A stretch of DNA of 64,000 nucleotides from positions 248,001 to 312,000 of the forward strand of contig NZ_CP134876.1 in NCBI RefSeq assembly GCF_032108445.1, in the 5' to 3' direction. The position numbers and the translations under genes were made by a program. Below, one piece after another: positions 54,545 to 63,606 of this stretch. The notes under the pieces are model-generated. The model searched no databases. It had not been told where the DNA came from and worked only from the letters and a program-made list of their open reading frames with translations. Position 1 is the first letter of the stretch; every line of letters begins with the position of its first letter. This stretch comes from Micromonospora halotolerans. GTDB taxonomy: Bacteria > Actinomycetota > Actinomycetes > Mycobacteriales > Micromonosporaceae.

Positions 54545-54679
54545 GAGCCCTGCATTGGGCCACACTCCTTCCTAGCCTGCTACGTGCACCAACGAGTTGT
54601 ACCGACCGAAGACGTGGCAAAAGGGTTAGGTACGCGCGGGGAGCTGTCGCCGGCGGCGGCGCGAGCCGCCAACGCTCTG

Positions 54680-55774
54680 TCAGGTCGGCGTAGGCGCCGG
54701 ATCGAGGAACGGCCGCAACGCCTCCGCCGCAGCCCTCCCGTCATGCCATCGCCGCACAAACCCCGGTCCCGACGCGGCCACTGCCGCATACCCATCCGGT
54801 GACGTCAGAATGTCATCGAGTACTGCCTCGAACTCGTCCGGTGCGGCGTTGACGATCGGTGGGCGTTCCGGCATCAACCCGGCCGTCTCCTCACCGACGA
54901 ACCCGACGACCAGCCGGCCCGCTGCCATCGCCTCCACGGCAGCGACCCCGTAGCTGCCGGTGAGGATCTGGTCCACCACGACGTCAGCGCCCGCCACCAG
55001 CTCCGGCATCGCCGCGTTCGGCACGACACCTGGATCGACGTACCGGATGTGACCCTTGGCGTCCAGCCGGCGCAGCACCGGTTCGATGACCTCCGTGCCC
55101 TTGATGGGCGGGACGGTTCGGCTGGGCCGGTGCACCACTATCGGCACCCTCCCGGCCAGCGGTGGCCTCGACGCCACCCACCTGTCCGGGTTGATCGTCA
55201 CCGGCAGCCACCGCGCCCAGTCAGCGTCGAGCAGCAAATCTGGGGTGGACACGAATAGCGGCGTCCCCAACTCCCGGGAGATCTGCCGGTTCGCGCGGGC
55301 CCGCTCCCCCGTCACCGTCACCCAGCCAGGCGGGGCCGACGCGAAATAGGAAAACGGGTAGCGGCGCATGTGCGCCTCCGGGTCCCGAAGATCAGTGCCG
55401 TGGGATATCAACGCCACCTGCAAACCCTCGCGGCGCAGCTGATCGAAGTCAGCGTCGATGTGCGCGACCCCGGGCCTGCTGTACACCGGCAGGAATGCAT
55501 CCACCGCCAAGTGCGTCACCCCGCGCAACACCCGATGCCGCATCCACGCCGCTCTCGCCGGGCCGGGCAGCATCCGCGGGTGCGGCAGCCGTCGGTCGGT
55601 AGGAAACCGGAACCCACCCCGCTGAAACGGCATTCCCATGGGCAGGGCAAACGCTATGGAGGGTAGCCCGTGCGCCCGTTCCACCGCTCGGGCCCACTGG
55701 TGGGCCTGCCCGGCGTAGTTTGCCGGGCCAACCGCGAACCGGCGAGCCGTGACTCCTCTGTCCACCCCGCGCAT
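54680..55774 (-). CDS. Putative glycosyltransferase of unassigned family
   Basis: A 364-residue protein with a GT-B-like layout but weak motifs. The N-domain has FAVGPANYAGQAHQWARAVE and VALISHGTDLRDPEAH. The C-domain has RVPIVVHRPSRTVPPIKGTE, a later DVVVDQILTGSYGVAAVEAMAAGR split across one helix, and LVVGFVGEETAGL. The pattern GSYGVAAVEAMAAGR resembles the donor-binding loop of glycosyltransferases. It lies nine bases downstream of the flippase gene and probably belongs to the same leftward transcript. Confidence 0.72.
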   Translation of the reverse strand: MRGVDRGVTARRFAVGPANYAGQAHQWARAVERAHGLPSIAFALPMGMPFQRGGFRFPTDRRLPHPRMLPGPARAAWMRHRVLRGVTHLAVDAFLPVYSRPGVAHIDADFDQLRREGLQVALISHGTDLRDPEAHMRRYPFSYFASAPPGWVTVTGERARANRQISRELGTPLFVSTPDLLLDADWARWLPVTINPDRWVASRPPLAGRVPIVVHRPSRTVPPIKGTEVIEPVLRRLDAKGHIRYVDPGVVPNAAMPELVAGADVVVDQILTGSYGVAAVEAMAAGRLVVGFVGEETAGLMPERPPIVNAAPDEFEAVLDDILTSPDGYAAVAASGPGFVRRWHDGRAAAEALRPFLDPAPTPT

Positions 55775-55783
55775 CCCCTCTGA

Positions 55784-57223
55784 TCAACCCGTCACCGTGG
55801 CCGCAAGACCCGCGACAGCCGCTTCCGGCCGTCGCCCGGGCATCTGCCGCCACAGCCAGCCAACGGCCCACGCGAGCAGTCCCACCGTCACCGCCGCCAC
55901 CCCGACGGCGAACACCGCAACCGGGACGTGACCCTTCGCCCCCAACAAAACCGGGTAGCTCAGCGCGGCGGCGACGAGGAACGGTCCACGGCGCCGCAGC
56001 CACGCCCGCAGCGGCACCCCCGCCAGTTGCATCGACCACCGCACGTACCACAGGCTGATCGCGGTGCCGACTATCGCGTAGCTGGCCACTCCCACGAGCG
56101 GACCGCCACCAGCAACACCCGCGGCCAGCCCACCTACCCGCAGCACGGTTTCCACCCCTGACAACACCAACAGCCGCCGTAGTTGGTGCTTCACTGTCAT
56201 GAGGGTGCTCAACGGGCTCGACACGAATGATGCGGCCAGCCACGGCGCGAGGACCGCCGCGAATAGGCCCGCCGGCCGCCAACGATCTCCGAATGCCATC
56301 GCGAACAACTCCGGGCCGGCTACCGCCACGAGCCCAAAACAAGGCACGGCCAACATCACCAGCCCAGCGGACACCCGTTCGACCGCGGTCCGCAGATCAC
56401 CACCGTCCCGATCGAGTTGGGCGAGTTTCGGGTACAGCACCGCGCTGACGGCCTGCCCCACCAGCGCTGTGGGCAACGTGAGGATGCGGGCGGCGAACGC
56501 GAATAGCCCTGACACGGCCACCCCGTAGCAGGCCGCCACGATCGGCGCGACGGCGGCGACGCTCGCCGTGTTCAGCACCGCTGGCACAGTGGACAGTAGG
56601 CTGAACGACCGCCATCGGCGCGCAGTCGCCCACCAGGCCTGCCAGCCGCCTCGTGGCACACGGTCGAGCAGCAGCATCGCAGACCACAGCCGCCCGGCCA
56701 GGTAGCCTCCCGCCAAGCCGAGCGCCCCCCACCCGGCCAACCCACCCGCGACCTGGCCTGCGCCCTGCACCAACGACGACGAGACGGTGGACCGGGCCAC
56801 CACCGTGAACCGGTCACGGCGGGACTGCACCATCCGGCCGACCGACGCCGCACCGGTCACTGCGGTCGCTACCGGCGCCAGCCACACGGCGAGCCCGACG
56901 CCGGTCGACAAAAGCAGCGCGTACACCGCCACCGCCACCGTAGCGGCCACCGACACCATGATCACCGAGGCGACCGCGGCGGACGCAACTGCGTCGGCTT
57001 CCTGATCATCTCGCGCCAATGGGACGGCCATCTCCAACCGCAACGTCGCCGCCGTCGCGGCGATCATCGAAACGGCGAGGAGGACGGCGAATTCACCGAA
57101 CTCGCGAGGGGTGTAGAACCGGGCCAGCAGTATGGAGGTGACGACGGCGACGGCCTGGGACACGGCAGTGCCGGTAGCCAGGTGCGAGACATGCCGATAG
57201 AACCCGAGGCCGCGCACTTTCAT
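55784..57223 (-). CDS. Wzx-like polysaccharide/lipid-linked oligosaccharide flippase
   Basis: A 479-residue membrane protein of the MOP (polysaccharide transporter) superfamily with about 12-14 TM helices. The start YRHVSHLATGTAVSQAVAV and ARFYTPREFGEFAVLLAV is typical: the RFYTPxEFG motif is a hallmark of RfbX/Wzx-like proteins. It should translocate undecaprenyl-diphosphate-linked glycan to the outside. The stop of the ligase gene overlaps its start by four bases. Confidence 0.9.
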   Translation of the reverse strand: MKVRGLGFYRHVSHLATGTAVSQAVAVVTSILLARFYTPREFGEFAVLLAVSMIAATAATLRLEMAVPLARDDQEADAVASAAVASVIMVSVAATVAVAVYALLLSTGVGLAVWLAPVATAVTGAASVGRMVQSRRDRFTVVARSTVSSSLVQGAGQVAGGLAGWGALGLAGGYLAGRLWSAMLLLDRVPRGGWQAWWATARRWRSFSLLSTVPAVLNTASVAAVAPIVAACYGVAVSGLFAFAARILTLPTALVGQAVSAVLYPKLAQLDRDGGDLRTAVERVSAGLVMLAVPCFGLVAVAGPELFAMAFGDRWRPAGLFAAVLAPWLAASFVSSPLSTLMTVKHQLRRLLVLSGVETVLRVGGLAAGVAGGGPLVGVASYAIVGTAISLWYVRWSMQLAGVPLRAWLRRRGPFLVAAALSYPVLLGAKGHVPVAVFAVGVAAVTVGLLAWAVGWLWRQMPGRRPEAAVAGLAATVTG

Positions 57224-58602
57224 CCCCGCGTGTGCTGGGCTGTGTCAGCGTAGCGGTGCAGCAGCCACCCCAACGCGGCAATCTGCCCCAACATCAGCCA
57301 CCACCACGGCCAAGTGAGCACGCTGCTGCTGGCGAGGCTCGCCGCAACGAACCCGACCACGCTGAGCAGGATTACCATGCGAAGGTCGAACGCTGCCGCC
57401 CGCACGGTCGGAGGGACCCGGGTGAACAGAGCGGCGCGGCAGGCCACCACGAGCACGGCCAGCAGCGGCAACAGCAGCGGCAATCCGAACTCGGCGGCCG
57501 TCTCCAGAAGGGTGTTGTGAGGGTCGACCAGCCCCGCCAGCTCCAGCGTGTGAGTTCGCGCGGCGATCGACTCGAAAGCGCCGGCGCCTCGCCCAACGCC
57601 GTGGGATTCAGTGAAGATCTGCCACGCAAGGCGGGTCAGGTTGAGGCGGGCGTCGTCGGAATAGACGGTACTCGGGTCGGCAGCAAACGGTGACTTGTAG
57701 TCGGTGATGAGCTGCCGGCCCGGTCCGGTGCGGGAGAACAGCCACAGGGCGGAGCCGACGGCGATGGCGCTGTGCACGGCCATGACCGCGATGGGGCGTG
57801 CCCGGATCCGAGCGGCTCGGGCCAACCACACAACGACCAATGGCACGGCGATCAGGGCGCCAAGCAGCGCGGTTCGGCTCTGGGTGGCGACGGCGAGGAC
57901 GAACCACAGCAGCAGGAGCGGCACATGAGCGTGGCGAGCCAGCACGGTTCGGGAGTCGATGGCACCCCACACCAGGAACGGCAGTGTGGACAGTAGGTAG
58001 CCGGCGTAATTGTTGGGGTTGTAGAAGGCACCAGTGACGAGATAGTCGCCGGTGACGGACCAAGGGCCCTCTACGAGATGTTGACGTGTGGCGAGTTCCC
58101 ATACCGCAATGGCAGCGGTCATACAGAACCCGAGGACCCATCCACGTCGCATTGCCCGCAGGTGATCGGGATGCGCGCCGCAGAGACCGATGAGGCACAG
58201 CGACCCGGCGAGGGCAAGGGTCATGAACCAGACCTTCTGGTTGGCTGCTGCCCGATCGGGTGCCCATGTGGTGGTGAGTGGCGCCCATACGACCCAGACA
58301 GCGGTGAGGATGACCACCGCAGTGCGGGTCCCGGCCGGGTGTTGCGCTGTTCGAGTGATGGCCGCCAGCGCGGGGAGGATCGCCATGGCAACGAGCAACC
58401 AGTAGAAGTTGGGGAATAGGGATGGTCGGAGAGTGGGAGTGGCGAACATGCCGAGGGATCCGAGGGCGGGAAGTGCGCCGAGGGCCAGGCGACGTACATC
58501 GGCGGCGAGGGCGCTGGCGGTGAGTTCAGGGGCGGACTGCGGCAGGGGGACGCTGAGGGTGGCGTGATGCCGTCCGATCACCCTCGTTGAGGTGTCGATC
58601 AT
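57220..58602 (-). CDS. O-antigen ligase/polymerase-family membrane protein (Wzy_C)
   Basis: A 460-residue protein with 11 or so TM helices. The large extracytoplasmic loop holds GVGRGAGAFESIAARTHTLE and VDPHNTLLETAAEFGLPLL, the conserved region of WaaL/Wzy-type enzymes. It either polymerises repeat units or ligates the glycan to an acceptor. Five sampled 60-base lines average about 64% GC, clearly below the roughly 73-75% of neighbouring genes, which suggests recent acquisition. It overlaps the flippase gene by four bases. Confidence 0.88.
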   Translation of the reverse strand: MIDTSTRVIGRHHATLSVPLPQSAPELTASALAADVRRLALGALPALGSLGMFATPTLRPSLFPNFYWLLVAMAILPALAAITRTAQHPAGTRTAVVILTAVWVVWAPLTTTWAPDRAAANQKVWFMTLALAGSLCLIGLCGAHPDHLRAMRRGWVLGFCMTAAIAVWELATRQHLVEGPWSVTGDYLVTGAFYNPNNYAGYLLSTLPFLVWGAIDSRTVLARHAHVPLLLLWFVLAVATQSRTALLGALIAVPLVVVWLARAARIRARPIAVMAVHSAIAVGSALWLFSRTGPGRQLITDYKSPFAADPSTVYSDDARLNLTRLAWQIFTESHGVGRGAGAFESIAARTHTLELAGLVDPHNTLLETAAEFGLPLLLPLLAVLVVACRAALFTRVPPTVRAAAFDLRMVILLSVVGFVAASLASSSVLTWPWWWLMLGQIAALGWLLHRYADTAQHTRG

Positions 58603-58677
58603 GGCCGTCTTGGGCCATCCTTCCGTGTGGGACCGCCAGGAGTGCCGTCCGTGAGGCGGGGTGTGATCCGGGCCGGT

Positions 58678-59685
58678 TCAGACCGCCCGGTCCGTGCGGT
58701 AACGGGCGAGGTTGCCGGGATCGAGGAACCACTCCACGGTCGCCTTCAGCCCGTCGTCGATGCCGGTGGCCGGCTGCCAGCCGGTGTGCGCCCGGAGCAG
58801 GCAGGCGTCGCCGACCAGGCGTTCCACCTCGGATTCCGCCGGACGCAGCCGAGAGTCCGTGACGACCACCTCCGGCTGGGCGCCGAACATGGCGGCGATC
58901 CGACGCACCAGCTCACCGATGGCGGTCTCCCGCCCCGTCGCCGCCTGGAACACCCGGCCCACGACCTCGTCGTGCGACGCGGTACCGACCGCCTGGAAGG
59001 CCGCCACGGTGTCCGTCACGTAGAGCAGATCGCGGGTGGTCCGCAAGGCGCCCAGCTCGACCATCCCGCTTCCCTTGGCGAGCTGGCTGATGATTGTCGG
59101 GATGACGGCACGGGTGGACTGCCGTGGTCCGTACGTGTTGAACGGCCGGAGCGTGACCACCGGCAGGCCGAAGCTGAGGTGGTAGCTCTCAGCGAGCTTG
59201 TCCGCCCCGATCTTCGAGGCCGCGTACGGGGACTGGCCCCGCAGCCGGTGGGCTTCCGTCATCGGCACCGTGGTCGCTGTTCCGTACACCTCGCTGGTGG
59301 AGGTCACCACCACTCGGCCCACGCCCGCCACCCTGGCGCTCTCCAGCACGTTGAGCGTGCCGGTGATGTTCGTGTCGATATAGGACTGGGGCGCCAGGTA
59401 CGAGTACGGGATCCCGCCCAGGGCGGCGAGGTGGTAGACGACGGACGCGCCGTCGACCAGCCGTTGAACCATCCCCCGGTCCCGGATGTCCCCGGCGACC
59501 ACCTCGACGCCCGCGAGCTGGTCCGGGCCGAACGTGTCCAGCCAGCCGTGCGAGCCGGCGCCGTTGTAGTGCACGAAGGCGCGCACCCGGTGGCCGGCGC
59601 CGACGAGAGCCTCGACCAGGTGGGACCCGATGAAGCCGCCGGCTCCGGTCACCACCACCGGCCCTTCGGGCGTGTGTGCCGTCAT
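58678..59685 (-). CDS. LegB-like NAD-dependent nucleotide-sugar 4,6-dehydratase
   Basis: A 335-residue extended SDR. The NAD loop is TGAGGFIGSHLVEAL, the catalytic threonine/glutamate region is TSTSEVYGTA and the YxxxK pair is SPYAASKIGADKL. VRAFVHYNGAGSHGWLD, RPFNTYGPRQS and RLRPAESEVERL closely recall LegB-type UDP-GlcNAc 4,6-dehydratases. It should make a UDP-4-keto-6-deoxy sugar. Other legionaminic-acid genes are not in the window, so the end product is more likely another 6-deoxy amino sugar. It follows the SDR gene by 67 bases with GGAGGAG upstream of its ATG. Confidence 0.88.
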   Translation of the reverse strand: MTAHTPEGPVVVTGAGGFIGSHLVEALVGAGHRVRAFVHYNGAGSHGWLDTFGPDQLAGVEVVAGDIRDRGMVQRLVDGASVVYHLAALGGIPYSYLAPQSYIDTNITGTLNVLESARVAGVGRVVVTSTSEVYGTATTVPMTEAHRLRGQSPYAASKIGADKLAESYHLSFGLPVVTLRPFNTYGPRQSTRAVIPTIISQLAKGSGMVELGALRTTRDLLYVTDTVAAFQAVGTASHDEVVGRVFQAATGRETAIGELVRRIAAMFGAQPEVVVTDSRLRPAESEVERLVGDACLLRAHTGWQPATGIDDGLKATVEWFLDPGNLARYRTDRAV

Positions 59686-59752
59686 GTTCTCTGCTCCTCC
59701 ACTGTGCCGGTCCAGCCGTGCCCGGTCCCGCGCCGGGACCGCCCGACATGGA

Positions 59753-60649
59753 TCAATAGGACGCCGCCGGATCCGGAGCCGCCGCGTGCCAGATCCCCCG
59801 GACCGAGTCGTTCAGGTCGTGCCGGGGCGACCACCCCAGCACCGAGGTCACCCGCGTGAGGTCGGCCCGCATCCAGCCCACCTGGGCGGATCGCGGGGAC
59901 GGCGAGCAGTCCTCGCGGATCCGGACCGTCGCGCACGCCTCCTCGACCAGGAGGCGGACCGCGGCTCGCACCGGCAGTGCGCGCCCGCTTCCGACGTTCA
60001 GGACGCGGGCCGCGGGAGCCCGTACCGTCAGGGCGTGCCGGACGGCCCTCGCCACGTCCCGCACGTCAACGAAGTCACGGTGGGCGTCCAGCGGACCCGT
60101 GCGCAGGTCTTCACCGGGGGCGAGCCGCGCGAGCCGCGCCGCCACCCGGCCAAGCAGGGTTGTCCGAGGCATGCCGGGGCCGATGGGATTGAACACACGC
60201 AGCACGACGGCGTCCACGAGTCCGGCCCGGGCCGCCAGGGCGGTGAGCCGGGTTGCGGCCGCCTGGCTCACGCCGTACTCGCTGACCGGCGCCGGCACCG
60301 TGTCCTCGCTGACCGAGGCGCCGAACGGCACAGGGCCGTACTCGGCGGCCGAGCCGAGGCGGACCAGCCGCGCTCCGGGCGCGGCGACGGCGACGGCGTC
60401 CAGCAGCTTCGCGGCGGCCAGCGTGTTCGACAGCACCAGCTCCTCGGCAGTGCCGGTCACCGCTCCCGCGCAGCACACGACCGCGTCGGGCCGTACGGCA
60501 CCGATCAGTTCCCGGAGCGTCTCCCGCGTTGATCCGGCGAGGTCGCACTCGGCCCGCGAGAGGCACACGAGGTCCATGTCGGCTTCCAGCTCCCGGCGGA
60601 CGTGGCCGCCGATGAAGCCGGAGGCGCCGACCAGCAGCACACGGGTCAT
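59753..60649 (-). CDS. Extended-SDR NAD-dependent epimerase/reductase with altered active site
   Basis: A 298-residue NAD-dependent epimerase/dehydratase-family protein. The cofactor loop is VGASGFIGGHV and the serine region is LGSAAEYG. The expected YxxxK reads SEYGVSQAAATRL, so lysine is replaced by glutamine (Tyr125, Gln129). It may be a 4-ketoreductase with changed chemistry, or have lost activity. Its start overlaps the end of the nucleotidyltransferase gene and the LegB-like gene follows, so it probably works on the same nucleotide sugar. Confidence 0.82.
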   Translation of the reverse strand: MTRVLLVGASGFIGGHVRRELEADMDLVCLSRAECDLAGSTRETLRELIGAVRPDAVVCCAGAVTGTAEELVLSNTLAAAKLLDAVAVAAPGARLVRLGSAAEYGPVPFGASVSEDTVPAPVSEYGVSQAAATRLTALAARAGLVDAVVLRVFNPIGPGMPRTTLLGRVAARLARLAPGEDLRTGPLDAHRDFVDVRDVARAVRHALTVRAPAARVLNVGSGRALPVRAAVRLLVEEACATVRIREDCSPSPRSAQVGWMRADLTRVTSVLGWSPRHDLNDSVRGIWHAAAPDPAASY

Positions 60650-61374
60650 ACCGGCACCGGCGTGCCGGCCGGCAGGAGCATGTCCCGGACCTCGGCGAAG
60701 CATCTGTTCGCCTCGTCGTAGTCCTCGGGACGGCCGATGTCGAGCCAGTAGCCGTCGAACTCGTAGCCGGTCGGCGGCTCACCCCTGCCCAGGAGGTCCA
60801 GGACGAGTTGGTCGAACCCGAACGGTTGGCCCACCGGGTAGTGGGCGATGGTGCTCCGGGAGAGCCCGTAGACACCCATGCTGACCCGGTAGTGGAGGAC
60901 GGGCTTCTCGGAGAACGAGGTCACCTTGTCCCCCGCCAGCTCCAGGACACCGAAGTCGATTTTCACGCTCCGCCGGTAGGTGGCGACCGTCAGCGGCGCG
61001 CCGGAGCCCGCGTGTCTGGCCAGCACGTCCGCGTAGTCGAGGTCGGTGAGGACGTCACCGTTCATCACGAGGAAGTGTTCCGGCAACCGTTCCCGGATGC
61101 CGAAGAGCGGACCGATGGTGGACAACGGCTGCTGTTCCTCGACGTAGTCGACGGCGAGGCCGAACCGGGAGCCGTCCCCGACGAAGGCCCGGATCAACGA
61201 ACCCAGGTGGTTGATGGCCAGCGTTACGTGCGTGAACCCGCGGGCGGCGAGCTGGCGCAGAACGATCTCGAGGATGGCGTAGCTCTCCCCGATGGGCACC
61301 AGCGGCTTCGGCAGGGTCGAGGTGTACGGACGCAGCCGCACCCCGGCACCGCCCGCCATGATCACGACGTGCAT
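60646..61374 (-). CDS. Sugar-1-phosphate nucleotidyltransferase
   Basis: A 242-residue enzyme that activates a sugar-1-phosphate with NTP. The nucleotide loop is MAGGAGVRLRPYTSTLPKPL, the metal-binding aspartate is in VMNGDVLTD, and the sugar-binding region includes EKPVLHYRVSMGVYGLSR and the C-terminal DGYWLDIGRPEDYDEAN. It is shorter than RmlA and lacks the hexapeptide domain of GlmU/GMPP, so it resembles actinobacterial NDP-sugar synthases. It is the first gene of the leftward glycan operon and its promoter lies in 61375-61614, shared with the PglF-like gene. Confidence 0.88.
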   Translation of the reverse strand: MHVVIMAGGAGVRLRPYTSTLPKPLVPIGESYAILEIVLRQLAARGFTHVTLAINHLGSLIRAFVGDGSRFGLAVDYVEEQQPLSTIGPLFGIRERLPEHFLVMNGDVLTDLDYADVLARHAGSGAPLTVATYRRSVKIDFGVLELAGDKVTSFSEKPVLHYRVSMGVYGLSRSTIAHYPVGQPFGFDQLVLDLLGRGEPPTGYEFDGYWLDIGRPEDYDEANRCFAEVRDMLLPAGTPVPV

Positions 61375-61614
61375 CGGCTCTCCCGTTCGTCCCCCGCCAT
61401 ATCGCGCTGACCAACGAACGGAACCTTCTCGAGGGTACGGAGTTGACATGTCGGGCGGGCATGGCCGTGACCTGAATAAACATCGCAAACACGCCCGAAC
61501 AACCCGTTCAAGGCGAAACCCTGACAAAAGTCCGCTCCTACCGGTAAGCAGGGAAGGGCAAGAGGCCGCCCTGGTGGGCGGCCCAAATGCGGGTGATCCA
61601 ACAGGGGAGAACAG
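61375..61614 (+). promoter_or_regulatory. Divergent promoter region with a structured, relatively AT-rich leader
   Basis: This 240-base gap separates the leftward nucleotidyltransferase operon from the PglF-like gene. The 120 bases 61441-61560 are only about 57% GC. Three consecutive hairpins can be drawn: 61492-61515 (CGCC/GGCG with inner GAAC/GTTC), 61519-61553 (CCCTG/CAGGG with internal pairs) and 61564-61583 (GGCCGCCC-TGGT-GGGCGGCC). GGGGAG precedes the ATG by about eight bases. No known riboswitch class matches with confidence. Confidence 0.5.
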
Positions 61615-63474
61615 ATGCCGCGGGAAACAACCACCGCCGAAAGCGCAGGCCGGGCCGGTAGACGGCGGAGGGCCGCCCAGCTGCTGGGCGCCGACACGGC
61701 GGCATGGCTCGGCGGGAGCGTGGCGGCCGTTTGGGCCCGGTACGAGTTCGATCTGACCCCGGACCAACTGGCCAAGGCGGTCGGGGTCGGCGTCGTCGCC
61801 GCCGCGCTGCACCTGGGTGGCATGGCCGTACGCCGCCGGTACGCGGGGCGCCACCCCCTCGGCAGCCTCGGTGAGATCCGCGGCCTCGCCGCGACCACCG
61901 CCGTCACCCTGGCCCTGCTGCTGCTCGCGCTCGCGCCGCTCCCCCAGCGCCCGGTTCCGGCCAGCACGCCGGTCGTCGGGGCGGCTCTGGCGCTGCTGCT
62001 GATGTTCGGCACCCGCTCCGTCTACCGCCACCAGCGGGACCGCGCCCTGCGCCCCCGGGCCGCCGACGCTCAGAAAGTGCTGCTCTTCGGCGCCGGTTCC
62101 GCGGGCGAGGGCCTGCTGCGCTCGATGGTGAGCGACCCGGCCAGCGCCTACCTCCCGGTCGGCCTGCTCGACGACGACCCGGGCAAGCGGGACCTGCGGA
62201 TCTACGGGGTACGGGTGCTCGGCGGCCGGCACGACGTGGCGGACGCGGTGCGCCGGACCGGCGCGAGCACCCTCATCCTCTCGGTCGCCAACGCCGACGC
62301 GGACCTGGTCCGGCAGATCCGGGAGGCCACTCTGGCCACCGGCGCGGCGTTCAAGGTGGTCCCCCCGATGCGGGAACTGGTCAACCACCGGATCACCGTG
62401 AACGACGTGCGGGACCTGCAGATCAGCGACCTGCTCGGCCGGCGGCAGGTGGTCAGCGACCTGACGCTGGACCACGACGGGCTGCGGGGACGCCGGATCC
62501 TGGTCACCGGCGCGGGCGGATCGATCGGTTCGGAGCTCTGCCGGCAGATCATGCGGGCCGACCCGGGCGAGCTCATGATGCTGGACCGGGACGAGTCGGC
62601 GCTGCACGCCCTGCAGATGTCGCTCGCCGGCCGCGCCCTGCTCGACAGTCCCGACCTGATCCTCGCCGACCTGCGCGACGACGAGGCGATCCGGCGGATC
62701 TTCCAGGAGCGGCGGCCGGAGATCGTCTTCCACGCGGCGGCGCTCAAGCACCTCACGCTCCTTCAGCGGCACCCGGGCGAGGCGGTCAAGACGAACGTGT
62801 GGGGCACCCTGAACGTGCTCGACGCCTGCCGGGACGTGGCCCGGTTCGTGAACATCTCCACCGACAAGGCGGCCGATCCGATCAGCGTGCTCGGCTACTC
62901 GAAGCGGATCACCGAGCGGTTGACGGCGCACGCCGGCGCGAACCACCCCGGCACGTTCCTGAGCGTGCGCTTCGGCAATGTGCTGAGCAGCCGCGGATCG
63001 GTGGTGACGGCCTTCCAGCGGCAGATCGAGGCCGGACTGCCGGTGACCGTCACCCATCCCGACGTGACCCGCTACCTGATGACCGTCCAGGAGGCGGTGC
63101 AGCTGGTCCTGCAGGCCGCCGCCATCGGCCGCGACGGTGAGGCGCTCGTGCTGGACATGGGCGAGCCGGTCCGCATCCAGGACCTGGCCCGGGAGATGAT
63201 CGACCGGGCCCAGAATCCCACCCCGATCGTCTTCACCGGACTCCGGCCGGGCGAGAAGCTGCACGAGGACCTGCTCGGCACCGGTGAGGTCGACGTCCGG
63301 CCGCTGCACCCGCTGATCTCCCACGTGCCGGTGCCGGTGCTGGACCCGATCGAGGTGGTTGGACTGGATCCGTTCGACGACCCGCAGAAGGTCATCGCGC
63401 ACCTCGTCCAGCTGTGTGACCGGGCGGTCGACCCGGCGGACGACCGGCCGCTCGACGTCGAGCTGTCCCACTGA
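61615..63474 (+). CDS. PglF-like UDP-GlcNAc 4,6-dehydratase (CapD/FlaA1 family, membrane-bound)
   Basis: A 619-residue polysaccharide biosynthesis enzyme. About four TM helices (22-135) precede a Rossmann CoA-binding-like domain (KVLLFGAGSAGEGLLRSMV) and a C-terminal dehydratase domain with TGAGGSIGSELCRQI. The catalytic Thr-Asp-Lys lies in VNISTDKAADP, and the YxxxK position reads SVLGYSKRITERL, with leucine where retaining enzymes have methionine. The large, TM-containing architecture matches PglF, which makes UDP-4-keto-6-deoxy-GlcNAc for bacillosamine. It is monocistronic here and followed by a strong terminator. Confidence 0.92.
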   Translation: MPRETTTAESAGRAGRRRRAAQLLGADTAAWLGGSVAAVWARYEFDLTPDQLAKAVGVGVVAAALHLGGMAVRRRYAGRHPLGSLGEIRGLAATTAVTLALLLLALAPLPQRPVPASTPVVGAALALLLMFGTRSVYRHQRDRALRPRAADAQKVLLFGAGSAGEGLLRSMVSDPASAYLPVGLLDDDPGKRDLRIYGVRVLGGRHDVADAVRRTGASTLILSVANADADLVRQIREATLATGAAFKVVPPMRELVNHRITVNDVRDLQISDLLGRRQVVSDLTLDHDGLRGRRILVTGAGGSIGSELCRQIMRADPGELMMLDRDESALHALQMSLAGRALLDSPDLILADLRDDEAIRRIFQERRPEIVFHAAALKHLTLLQRHPGEAVKTNVWGTLNVLDACRDVARFVNISTDKAADPISVLGYSKRITERLTAHAGANHPGTFLSVRFGNVLSSRGSVVTAFQRQIEAGLPVTVTHPDVTRYLMTVQEAVQLVLQAAAIGRDGEALVLDMGEPVRIQDLAREMIDRAQNPTPIVFTGLRPGEKLHEDLLGTGEVDVRPLHPLISHVPVPVLDPIEVVGLDPFDDPQKVIAHLVQLCDRAVDPADDRPLDVELSH

Positions 63475-63485
63475 CCGCGGTCCGC

Positions 63486-63515
63486 ACGGCCCGCCCCGAC
63501 ACCGGGGCGGGCCGT
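63486..63515 (+). terminator. Terminator hairpin after the PglF-like gene
   Basis: ACGGCCCGCCCCG and its exact complement form a 13-base-pair stem with loop ACAC, 12 bases after the stop codon. No T run follows. Confidence 0.8.
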
Positions 63516-63606
63516 CTCGCGTCCGCGACGCCTCGCCGCCCTCGGGGCCGGGGCATCCTGGCTCTCGGCGTCTTCCTGGACGGCGCCCGGGCGGGTGATC
63601 GGAACG

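Noticed and set aside
54610..54640. TTAGGTACG resembling an iron box upstream of a glycosyltransferase gene
   Set aside because: Only one half-site is present, with no CCTAA partner at the required distance, and the context is not iron-related.
61481..61560. c-di-GMP or c-di-AMP riboswitch before the PglF-like gene
   Set aside because: Some CAAAC and GAAACC-like pieces recall class consensus, but the required conserved blocks and their order are missing; kept only as an unidentified structured leader.
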